The notes under the pieces were generated by a model. The model searched no databases and was not told the origin of the DNA. It saw only the letters and a list, made by a program, of their open reading frames with translations. This document shows, one piece after another, positions 57,735-64,000 of a stretch of DNA of 64,000 nucleotides. The position numbers and the translations under genes were made by a program. How positions within the stretch are numbered: the first letter of the stretch is position 1; the number at the start of each line of letters is the position of its first letter. Source of the stretch: an uncultured Granulosicoccus sp. (GTDB lineage: Bacteria; Pseudomonadota; Gammaproteobacteria; Granulosicoccales; Granulosicoccaceae); contig CANMQI010000005.1 in NCBI GenBank assembly GCA_947499955.1, forward strand, positions 186,001 through 250,000. Reading direction: 5' to 3'.

Positions 57735-58457
57735 TCAATCCCTGAACAGAGACTGAAGGCTGTGGACCGGCTTCTTTTCCGGCACCGCCGCCCTGCCTGT
57801 TTCATCCAGCGTCACGCTCAGCGTGTTCTCCCCAGTGACCAGGCTCACGGACTGTCGCATGATTCTCATCCCCAGATCCGGGTGCCATAGCTGCATCTGA
57901 TAGTCGCCGCTGGCGACGGCCTCGATGGCGAGCTGGCCGTTATCGTCACTGCTTGCAAACATCGGGGTATCCACCACACGCAGATAGCCCAGCATGCCGT
58001 CGTGTATGTTGCAACCCAGAACAACCACGCCCGGATGGTCGAACTGATTGAAGTTGCCCGTGCGGCCATGGTAGAGCTTCAACTCGAAGGCGTTGGGGTG
58101 CGAAAATGAATAGACGTGATGTCGAACATCATCCTGATTCGGGAATTCAACCAGTGTCCCCGCTTGAATGGCGAGCACTGTCGGCGCGAACTGCAAGTTG
58201 CGCTGATCCATGATGGCAATCGTTTCCGGTATCGCCTTCGACGATACGTCCGAATGGAGCGATGCCACCGCATGCTCCATGAGCCGACCCTGCGCATCGA
58301 CGACAGTGACAGTCAGTCTGGCGTCAGCCTGTTTTGCCTGTACGAGCGGTGCCCAGGCAAGACAGGCCAACAGAGTGGCACTGACTGCCAGTGCAAGCCG
58401 CGCAGGCGTCCACCGCAACCTTGTTGCTCGGGAACTCATGGGATTGCTTGCATTCAT
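57735..58457 (-). CDS. Periplasmic cupredoxin-like protein ('methylamine utilisation' type)
   Basis: A 240-residue exported protein. Its signal peptide (ALAVSATLLACLAWAPLVQA) ends AQAKQ-like. The cupredoxin fold includes AIQAGTLVEFPNQDDVRHHV, YSFSHPNAFELKLYHGR, and the copper-site segment VVLGCNIHDGMLGYLRVVDT, which supplies Cys, His and Met as in type I blue-copper sites (first His in RHHVYSF). A second beta-sandwich of about 80 residues follows. Relatives are often labelled methylamine utilisation protein without evidence. Its coupling to a sensor EAL protein suggests a role in sensing, possibly copper or redox state. ATG at 58457 or 58439 may be used. Confidence 0.83.
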   Translation of the reverse strand: MNASNPMSSRATRLRWTPARLALAVSATLLACLAWAPLVQAKQADARLTVTVVDAQGRLMEHAVASLHSDVSSKAIPETIAIMDQRNLQFAPTVLAIQAGTLVEFPNQDDVRHHVYSFSHPNAFELKLYHGRTGNFNQFDHPGVVVLGCNIHDGMLGYLRVVDTPMFASSDDNGQLAIEAVASGDYQMQLWHPDLGMRIMRQSVSLVTGENTLSVTLDETGRAAVPEKKPVHSLQSLFRD

Positions 58458-58559
58458 GAGCTTGGTAGCGGCATACCAAGGGGGTTACTTGATGGTTAGC
58501 TGCGCAGCATAATCCGTGATACGGTTCAAATTGACACCCTGTTGCGACCAATCGGGCTG

Positions 58560-59330
58560 TCAGCGCTTGAAGTCGGCCTGTCGTTTATCCAGAAACGCCT
58601 GCATTCCTTCCTGTTGGTCATCCGTACCAAACAACGATAGAAACGCCTGACGCTCGATCGCAATTCCCTGTTCAAGCGTCGTATTCAGTGCGGCATTGAT
58701 ACACATGCGGTTGAGCTGCACCGCCGGAGCGGAAAAGCCCGCTATCCGATTGGCCACCTCAAGCGCCTCGTCCTGCAACTCGTTCAGAGGAACGATGCGG
58801 GATACAAGCCCGGCACGCTCGGCCTCTTCGGCATCCATCAGACGGCCGGTCAGACACATCTCCATCGCCTTGGATTTTCCGACAAGGCGTGTGAGTCGCT
58901 GCGTTCCTCCCATGCCCGGCAGAGTACCGATCTTGACCTCCGGCTGACCGAAGCGGGCATTGTCGGCAGCCAGTATGAAATCGCACATCATTGCCAGCTC
59001 GCAACCGCCACCCAGCGCATAGCCGGCAACCGCGGCAATTGTCGGCTTGCTGCAATCGGCAACACGCTCCCACTCCTTGAGAAACTGCGTATGCAGGGCA
59101 TCCAGATAGTGCACGCTCTGCAGTTCCCGAATATCCGCCCCGGCAGCGAACGCCTTCTGCGACCCGGTGATGATGATTGCCCGTACCGCATCGTCCTGCT
59201 CCCATGTGTTCAGTGCATGAACGACGTCAAGCATGACCTGACGGTTCAGTGCATTCAGGGCGTCCGGCCGGTTCAATGTCAGTATGCCGACAGGTCCTGT
59301 CACCGTGGTGAGGATGGTTTCATAACTCAT
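58560..59330 (-). CDS. Enoyl-CoA hydratase
   Basis: A 256-residue crotonase-fold enzyme that hydrates trans-2-enoyl-CoA in beta-oxidation and related routes. The ATG at 59330 (MSYETILTTVTGPVGILTLN) gives the family length; the open frame extends upstream but without similarity. Oxyanion-hole residues are in AFAAGADIRELQ and AGYALGGGCELAMMCDFILA. The catalytic Glu region is in NARFGQPEVKIGTLPGMGGT (both Glu144- and Glu164-type positions appear filled). It is divergent from the DUF952 gene. A broad short-chain enoyl-CoA hydratase is the likeliest activity. Confidence 0.93.
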   Translation of the reverse strand: MSYETILTTVTGPVGILTLNRPDALNALNRQVMLDVVHALNTWEQDDAVRAIIITGSQKAFAAGADIRELQSVHYLDALHTQFLKEWERVADCSKPTIAAVAGYALGGGCELAMMCDFILAADNARFGQPEVKIGTLPGMGGTQRLTRLVGKSKAMEMCLTGRLMDAEEAERAGLVSRIVPLNELQDEALEVANRIAGFSAPAVQLNRMCINAALNTTLEQGIAIERQAFLSLFGTDDQQEGMQAFLDKRQADFKR

Positions 59331-59440
59331 TGTGGTTTCATCTCCGTGTACTGACTTGTGAGTTTCAAGACCAGAATCCTTGCAGGCTGCCAGAGCCGGG
59401 TCAAGCACTGAAACCGCAACGGATGTTGTACAGTTACGCC

Positions 59441-59785
59441 ATGCCAGATCAAGCTCGTATCTACCATATCGCCCATGATGCCGACGTCGCACGCCTTGCC
59501 GCGGGCGAGGACTATCGTTGCGCATCGCTGGAATCCGAAGGGTTCATTCATTGCTGCAGCCAGCAACAGCTTCACGGAGTGACTGCTCGCTACTATGCCG
59601 ATATCGACGATGTTCAACTGATGATCATCGATGTTGACCGGCTGGTTCCGGCACTCATTCTGGAGAATACCGTGGGGGGCGATGAATTGTTCCCGCATGT
59701 CTATGGACCGATTGCCCCTGACTGTATTCTCGATTGCATCCCCTATGGCTTGCGCTCTAGCGAACGCATGGGAGTATTGGAATGA
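59441..59785 (+). CDS. DUF952 family protein
   Basis: A 114-residue cytoplasmic protein. It shows IYHIAHDADVARLAAGEDYR, SEGFIHCCSQQQLHGVTARY and ENTVGGDELFPHVYGPIAPD, the ordered blocks of DUF952 (GFIHxC and FPHxYGP). The function is unknown; some members are fused to glutathione S-transferase-like or ADP-ribosyltransferase-like folds, which I cannot judge here. Start taken at ATG 59441 (MPDQARIYHI); an ATG 18 bases upstream is an alternative. It lies 33 bases before the HIBYL-CoA hydrolase gene, probably the same transcript. Confidence 0.87.
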   Translation: MPDQARIYHIAHDADVARLAAGEDYRCASLESEGFIHCCSQQQLHGVTARYYADIDDVQLMIIDVDRLVPALILENTVGGDELFPHVYGPIAPDCILDCIPYGLRSSERMGVLE

Positions 59786-59818
59786 CGGTACCAGCCAGAA
59801 CCAACGGGGAGGATTTGC

Positions 59819-60868
59819 ATGAACACTGCCGCTGAGCCGCAGAACGGTATTCGCATCGACACCCGCGGACCGCTGGGCATGCTGATCATGTCGCGCCCCG
59901 CGACACTCAACGCCCTGACGATCGACATGGTTCAGGCTCTGAGTACTGGTCTGCGCCGGCTCGAATCAGACAATGCCATCAAACTGATCATCATCTGCTC
60001 CGATTCGGAGCGCGCCTTCTGTGCCGGCGGAGACATGAAGCGCATACGGCAACACGCTCTGAATGGCGAACACGATGCCATCAGGCACTACTTCACCCAT
60101 GAATATGCTCTGAACCTGGCCATCGCCAAATGTCGCAAGCCCTATCTTGCCCTGATCGACGGCGTCGCCATGGGCGGTGGCCTGGGCGTATCGGTACACG
60201 GCCAGTATCGCGTCGTGACGGAAAGAGCCTTGATGGCCATGCCGGAGAGCCGTATCGGTTTCTTCCCCGACGTGGGGGCTTCCTGGTTTCTGCCTCGTCT
60301 GCCCCTACGCTGCGGCTACTGGCTGGGACTGACCTCGGCCTCGGTCAGCGGCTTCGAGGCCGTCGAAGTGGGGCTGGCCACACACCATGTTGCCAGTGGA
60401 TCACTGGATGCCTTGTTGAGCGCGCTGGAAGCTACCCTGCAGGATGAGTCCTGCCATTCCTGTGATGAGGCCTGCCGAATTGTCGAGCGCGTGCTGGCTG
60501 ACGTATCAGGCGTATCAGGTCATGGTGAAAGCCGGCCATCAGAGGACGTCGAAGCCTTCAGACAAGTCATTGCCCGACGAGCGCACTGGTTTTGCGATGA
60601 TGATCTGGCATCCATTCGTGCACGCTTGCAAGCGGATACAGACCAGTCGGAAGATGCCACGCTCATGCTATCGCTACTGGACACTGCCTCCCCCTACTCG
60701 CTTGATACCACACTGACACTGTTCAGGCAGGCCAGTGGTCTCGAGTTGGAAGATTGCCTGCAGCTGGAGCTCCAGACTGCGCAGGAAGCGTGCCGGCACC
60801 CCGATCTGGTGGAAGGCGTGCGCGCTGTGCTGGTGGACAAGGACAAGAAGCCTCGCTGGGCCAACTGA
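59819..60868 (+). CDS. 3-hydroxyisobutyryl-CoA hydrolase-like enzyme
   Basis: A 349-residue crotonase-superfamily hydrolase of valine degradation (3-hydroxyisobutyryl-CoA to the free acid). It reads GPLGMLIMSRPATLNALTID, FCAGGDMKRIRQHALNGEHD (GGD typical of HIBCH) and AIAKCRKPYLALIDGVAMGG. The catalytic segment ALMAMPESRIGFFPDVGASW, with Glu and Asp, is followed by FLPRLPLRCGYWLGLTSASV. Length and motifs separate it from plain enoyl-CoA hydratases. The stop codon forms the first bases of a 9-bp tandem repeat. Confidence 0.92.
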   Translation: MNTAAEPQNGIRIDTRGPLGMLIMSRPATLNALTIDMVQALSTGLRRLESDNAIKLIIICSDSERAFCAGGDMKRIRQHALNGEHDAIRHYFTHEYALNLAIAKCRKPYLALIDGVAMGGGLGVSVHGQYRVVTERALMAMPESRIGFFPDVGASWFLPRLPLRCGYWLGLTSASVSGFEAVEVGLATHHVASGSLDALLSALEATLQDESCHSCDEACRIVERVLADVSGVSGHGESRPSEDVEAFRQVIARRAHWFCDDDLASIRARLQADTDQSEDATLMLSLLDTASPYSLDTTLTLFRQASGLELEDCLQLELQTAQEACRHPDLVEGVRAVLVDKDKKPRWAN

Positions 60869-60910
60869 GGGAGCTGAGGGAGCTGAGGGAGCTGAGGGAG
60901 CTGAGGGAGC
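60866..60910. repeat. 9-bp tandem repeat starting in the stop codon of the HIBYL-CoA hydrolase gene
   Basis: Five perfect copies of TGAGGGAGC; the first TGA is the gene's stop. In the gene's frame every unit begins with TGA, so the repeat supplies five consecutive in-frame stops. Confidence 0.95.
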
Positions 60911-61001
60911 GTACAATAGCTGCCTCATATCAGGAGGCTCTTGCCTTGCTGTCAATGCCATCATCCGGACGTCGAGTTGTCCGGATGATGGCAGGCAGTG
61001 C

Positions 61002-62786
61002 TTACAGCTGATCGGGATCCAATGCCACCGTCGTTGCAGCGCTGCCCGTGATGATGGTGCTGGCAGATTCGACCAATGGCAACATGCGCTCGGCGTAGTA
61101 GCGTGCCAGCGTGACACGTGCATCCAGCCAGGCGGAATCGGCATCCGGCGCCTGATTAAGCTCGAGCGCAGCCTGAGCGCTTCTGGCCAGCATCCAGCCA
61201 CCTGCCAGGTATCCGTGCATCATCAGAAATTCCACTGATGTCGCAGCGGCCGGCGTGGCCTCCGATTGCTCCAGCAACCAGCTATTGGCCTTCTCCGCCG
61301 CCTCGATGGCAGCATCAAGACGCTCGGCGATGGCCTGCATGTCTGCGTTATCCAGATTGGCCAATTCGCCCAGCGTGGCGCGCATGTCACTGATCAGTTC
61401 GCTCATCCCCTGACCACCGTCACGAGCAAACTTGCGACCGATCAGATCATTGGCCTGAATGGCTGTGGTGCCTTCGTAGATAGGCGTGATGCGCGCATCA
61501 CGAAAATACTGAGCCGCACCCGTCTCTTCGATATAACCCATCCCTCCATGCACCTGCATGCCCAGTGAACACAGGTCAACACCCACCTCGGTTGACCAGC
61601 CTTTCACCAGCGGAGTCAGCAATTCACCGCGACGCTGCATGCGCTCGGACACTGTCTTGTCCGTTTGCCGTCGAGCCCGATCAAACGCCGAAGCACACTC
61701 CAGTCCGAGACCTCGCATGGCCGCAATGGTGGATTTCATGGTCATCAGGATACGGCGCACATCCGGGTGGTTGATGATGGCCTGATCATCCTCGTTCTTG
61801 CCCAGTAGCGTCTTGCCCTGCTTGCGATCGCGAGCATAGGCAAGCGCCTGCTGATAGGCCCGCTCGGCGATACCATAGCCTTCCACGCCAACAGCATGTC
61901 TGGCCTGGTTCATCATGGTGAACATGTACACCAGACCGTGGTGTTCCTTGCCGACCAGGTAGCCTTTGGCGCCGCCATCATCTCCATAGGACATGACGCA
62001 GGTGGGACTGGCGTGGATACCCAGCTTGTGCTCCAGAGAGACACATTTCACATCGTTGCGCTCGCCGAGCGAGCCATCGTCGTTGACGAGGAACTTGGGC
62101 ACGATGAACAGGGAAATTCCCTTCACACCCGGAGGCGCATCGGGCAGACGCGCCAGAACCAGATGGATGATGTTTTCCGTCAGATCATGATCGCCATAGG
62201 TAATGTAGATCTTCTGGCCACTCACCAGATAATGATCCCCTTGCGGTACGGCAGTGCTGCGCACCGCGGCCAGATCCGATCCTGCCTGTGGTTCGGTGAG
62301 GTTCATGGTACCGGACCAGGTGCCTTCGACCATCTTTGGCAGATAACGCTGCTGGAGTTCTTCGGAGGCATGATGCTCGATGGCATCGACCGCCCCCTGA
62401 GTCAGTAACGGGCAAAGTCCGAATGACATGTTGGCGCTATGCCACATCTCCTGCACAGCTGCCGCAACCGTCATCGGCAGGCCCTGGCCGCCGAACGCCG
62501 GAGGGAAGGCCAGACTGCCCCAGCCATTGTCGACAAACTGCTTGTAGGCGTCCTTCCAGCCCTCGGGCGTGGACACCTCACCCTCTTTCCACTGACTGCC
62601 CTGCAGATCACCCGTGCGATTCAGGGGCGCCAGAACGTCACCGGTGAAACGCGCCGATTCCTCCAGAATGGCTTCAACAAGATCAGGAGTTGCCTCTTCA
62701 AAGCCTTCCAGCTCAGCAATTTCGGACAATCCGATGACATGCTTGAGAACGAAGGCAATGTCCTTGACGGGCGCGGTATAAGTCAT
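61002..62786 (-). CDS. Acyl-CoA dehydrogenase, long (DmdC-like) type
   Basis: A 594-residue FAD acyl-CoA dehydrogenase. After a family-specific N-terminal part (TYTAPVKDIAFVLKHVIGLS), the fold shows MNLTEPQAGSDLAAVRSTAV, GQKIYITYGDHDL and LEHKLGIHASPTCVMSYGDD. The catalytic region DARITPIYEGTTAIQANDLI has the Glu of YEGT. A C-terminal domain of about 120 residues follows, as in DmdC (3-methylmercaptopropionyl-CoA dehydrogenase) and other PF12806-carrying enzymes. The substrate (a short- or medium-chain acyl-CoA or methylmercaptopropionyl-CoA) is not resolved. Electrons go to ETF, whose alpha subunit is encoded at the window edge on the same strand. Confidence 0.92.
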   Translation of the reverse strand: MTYTAPVKDIAFVLKHVIGLSEIAELEGFEEATPDLVEAILEESARFTGDVLAPLNRTGDLQGSQWKEGEVSTPEGWKDAYKQFVDNGWGSLAFPPAFGGQGLPMTVAAAVQEMWHSANMSFGLCPLLTQGAVDAIEHHASEELQQRYLPKMVEGTWSGTMNLTEPQAGSDLAAVRSTAVPQGDHYLVSGQKIYITYGDHDLTENIIHLVLARLPDAPPGVKGISLFIVPKFLVNDDGSLGERNDVKCVSLEHKLGIHASPTCVMSYGDDGGAKGYLVGKEHHGLVYMFTMMNQARHAVGVEGYGIAERAYQQALAYARDRKQGKTLLGKNEDDQAIINHPDVRRILMTMKSTIAAMRGLGLECASAFDRARRQTDKTVSERMQRRGELLTPLVKGWSTEVGVDLCSLGMQVHGGMGYIEETGAAQYFRDARITPIYEGTTAIQANDLIGRKFARDGGQGMSELISDMRATLGELANLDNADMQAIAERLDAAIEAAEKANSWLLEQSEATPAAATSVEFLMMHGYLAGGWMLARSAQAALELNQAPDADSAWLDARVTLARYYAERMLPLVESASTIITGSAATTVALDPDQL

Positions 62787-62887
62787 CTTCGGGATCCTTC
62801 TGGAGAATCAGGTGGAACCGCAGGCGCTTGTTACCGGCGGTATGACAGGCGACAGCGAACTGCCGCCTGATGACACTTAGCGGTCTT

Positions 62888-63385
62888 CTACTTGCCGCTC
62901 TTGAACTGATTGTTCCAACGTTCAAAGGCCGACTGCATGTCTTCCATCGCTCTTTCAGCCAGGCTCTGCATGGTGGTCGCGGACGTCTTGAATTCTTCAG
63001 CCAGGTGAGTACCGCGTTTTTCCCAGAAATCCTGAGCTTCCATGACAGCCAGGTGGCGCTTCACTTCGGCTTCATCGAGGAAGGTCCTGGATTCCTTGGT
63101 GGCGCGTGCGACGTAATCGTCGACCACAGCGCGCGATGCTTCCAGCTTCTCTTGTGCTTCCATCAAGCCCAGATGAGCCTGCAACTGGGCCTCGTCAGCC
63201 TGATCGGCGGCCTTGCGCATGGAGTTGCTGAGCAATTCGTTGATTTGAGCCAGCGCCTTCTTGGCGGTCTGCTTGATTTCCTTGCCATCCTCAGGCAGGT
63301 CGTCGATGAAATCATCAACCTTGTCCTGAATACTTTTCAACTCTTCCAGTGAGCGATCAACAGCATCGCGAATCTTCTTTTCCAT
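62888..63385 (-). CDS. Phasin-like coiled-coil protein, unknown
   Basis: A 165-residue, almost entirely helical, charged protein with heptad-like spacing (RDAVDRSLEELKSIQDKVDD, TAKKALAQINELLSNSMRKA) and a repeated internal pattern: LGLMEAQEKLEASRAVVDDY and LAVMEAQDFWEKRGTHLAEE. The C-terminal half (TSATTMQSLAERAMEDMQSA) resembles phasins of polyhydroxyalkanoate granules, but no synthase gene is near, so this is only a shape resemblance. The ATG at 63385 is preferred, since GGAG lies six bases before it. It follows the IS605-type remnant and precedes the acyl-CoA dehydrogenase gene on the same strand. Confidence 0.8.
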   Translation of the reverse strand: MEKKIRDAVDRSLEELKSIQDKVDDFIDDLPEDGKEIKQTAKKALAQINELLSNSMRKAADQADEAQLQAHLGLMEAQEKLEASRAVVDDYVARATKESRTFLDEAEVKRHLAVMEAQDFWEKRGTHLAEEFKTSATTMQSLAERAMEDMQSAFERWNNQFKSGK

Positions 63386-63456
63386 CATCAGCTCCAACGG
63401 TGTCGGGACCGTCAGTATAAACCGATAAGGGAGCCAGCCATATGACCGGTAGATTA

Positions 63457-63500
63457 TTGGCATCCTCCCCTCCCTGAAGGGAGGGGATTCCTACGGCGTT
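63457..63500 (-). mobile_element. Orphan IS200/IS605-type (TnpB) right-end hairpin
   Basis: On the minus strand the sequence reads GCCGTAGGAATCCCCTCCCT, then TCAGGGAGGGGAGGATGCCA. This contains the hairpin CCCCTCCC-TTCA-GGGAGGGG (63467-63486) and the terminal GGATGCCAA, closely resembling the right end and guide-RNA scaffold next to tnpB genes of IS605/IS1341-like elements (usual ending GGATGTCAA). No tnpA or tnpB is near. It lies between etfA and the phasin-like gene. The recognition is from memory of the family consensus. Confidence 0.7.
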
Positions 63501-63507
63501 CAAGTAA

Positions 63508-63533
63508 CCGGCGGATGATTGCTCCTCCGCCGG
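63508..63533 (-). terminator. Hairpin just after etfA
   Basis: An 8-bp stem CCGGCGGA / TCCGCCGG with a ten-base loop, 15 bases beyond the etfA stop on the minus strand. It is followed by TTACTT rather than a long T-run, so it would be a weak terminator; it also marks the left flank of the IS605-type remnant. Confidence 0.4.
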
Positions 63534-63548
63534 TCCGAACTTCGCCCT

Positions 63549-64000
63549 CTAGCTGTCCAGTGCTGCGGACAACTCCGGCAATGCATCAAACAGATCTGCA
63601 ACCAGGCCATAATCGGCGACCTGGAAGATCGGTGCTTCTTCATCCTTGTTGATGGCGACGATGACCTTGCTGTCCTTCATGCCGGCCAGATGCTGTATGG
63701 CACCGGATATACCTACCGCCAGATACAGATCAGGGGCGACGACCTTGCCCGTCTGGCCAACCTGGTATTCGTTAGGGACGAATCCGGCGTCAACCGCTGC
63801 CCGGGATGCACCCACGGCCGCGTTGAGCTTGCCGGCGATATCATCCAGCATGGCAAAGTTTTCGCCACTCTGCATGCCACGTCCCCCCGATACCACAATG
63901 TCGGCACTGGTCAGTTCAGGACGATCTGACTGCGACAGTTCTTGCCCCACGAAAGACACCTTGTCATTGGCTTCACCGGCTTCAACTGTTTCCACACTGG
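63549..64000 (-). CDS. etfA: Electron transfer flavoprotein alpha subunit, C-terminal part (cut by window edge)
   Basis: The C-terminal 149 or so residues of ETF-alpha, which carries FAD and delivers electrons from acyl-CoA dehydrogenases to ETF-QO (33467-35125). The FAD site is intact: [54 protein letters not shown] and [20 protein letters not shown] are all diagnostic. The 5' end, and presumably etfB in front of it, lie beyond base 64000. Confidence 0.96.
   Translation of the reverse strand, partial: SVETVEAGEANDKVSFVGQELSQSDRPELTSADIVVSGGRGMQSGENFAMLDDIAGKLNAAVGASRAAVDAGFVPNEYQVGQTGKVVAPDLYLAVGISGAIQHLAGMKDSKVIVAINKDEEAPIFQVADYGLVADLFDALPELSAALDS

Noticed and set aside
60754-61011. Frame translating the 9-bp repeat as LRELRE units
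   Set aside because: It is an alternate frame of the hydrolase gene running through the tandem repeat; the repeat lies after the true stop.

Overview
The window is a GC-rich (high fifties by eye), gene-dense chromosomal segment of a heterotrophic gammaproteobacterium. Supporting genes are an E. coli-type argG, fused RlmKL, SohB, AcnA and FadH, together with ETF-quinone oxidoreductase and leucine/valine/fatty-acid catabolism. The abundance of ABC importers, family III CoA-transferase and c-di-GMP proteins would fit a marine lineage such as Granulosicoccus or its relatives; that placement is only an impression. I see no rRNA, tRNA, CRISPR array, prophage or intact insertion sequence.

Layout. 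1-351: start of argG (minus). 352-875: non-coding, with two diverged copies of a ~110-bp repeat. 876-5633: BMP-type ABC importer (binding protein, double ATPase, two permeases), probably for nucleosides. 5793-7852: a small unknown protein and a KefC-like antiporter lacking its signature ion-path residues. 8002-13747: a minus-strand run of ribokinase, nucleoside hydrolase, Ig-like lipoprotein, class I amidotransferase and an FMN/Fe-S glutamate-synthase-like protein. 13848-15494: HMG-CoA lyase, a DUF1289 protein and a thioesterase. 15685-18745: a signalling operon (membrane protein with a GGPAI minisatellite, Hpt protein, receiver-PAS-GGDEF-EAL protein). 18950-23166: CoA-transferase, ABM protein, FadH and a K+ channel. 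23420-29273: aconitase, a GAF kinase/receiver pair and SohB. 29377-36561: RlmKL, a beta-CASP nuclease, ETF-QO and a disordered Lys/Ala/Asn/Arg-rich protein. 36973-39752: SulP transporter, double universal stress protein and DUF2852 protein. 39895-43693: an orphan periplasmic binding protein coupled to a CHASE-PAS-GGDEF-EAL protein. 43704-55315: a divergent catabolic locus (ROK regulator and PIG-L deacetylase on plus; ABC importer, argininosuccinate-lyase-like enzyme, PfkB kinase and amino-acid oxidase on minus). 55373-58457: a cupredoxin-like protein with a HAMP-degenerate-GGDEF-EAL protein. 58560-64000: enoyl-CoA hydratase, DUF952 protein, HIBYL-CoA hydrolase, acyl-CoA dehydrogenase, a phasin-like coiled coil, an orphan IS200/IS605-type end and the end of etfA.

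Together the genes describe nucleoside salvage, acyl-CoA and branched-chain amino-acid oxidation with electrons passing through ETF/ETF-QO to quinone, and three distinct c-di-GMP modules tied to different inputs. The best candidate for an undescribed system is 43704-55315, which combines an ArgH-like C-N lyase, a PIG-L deacetylase and a sugar kinase with a dedicated importer and a ROK regulator that lacks the usual zinc cysteines.
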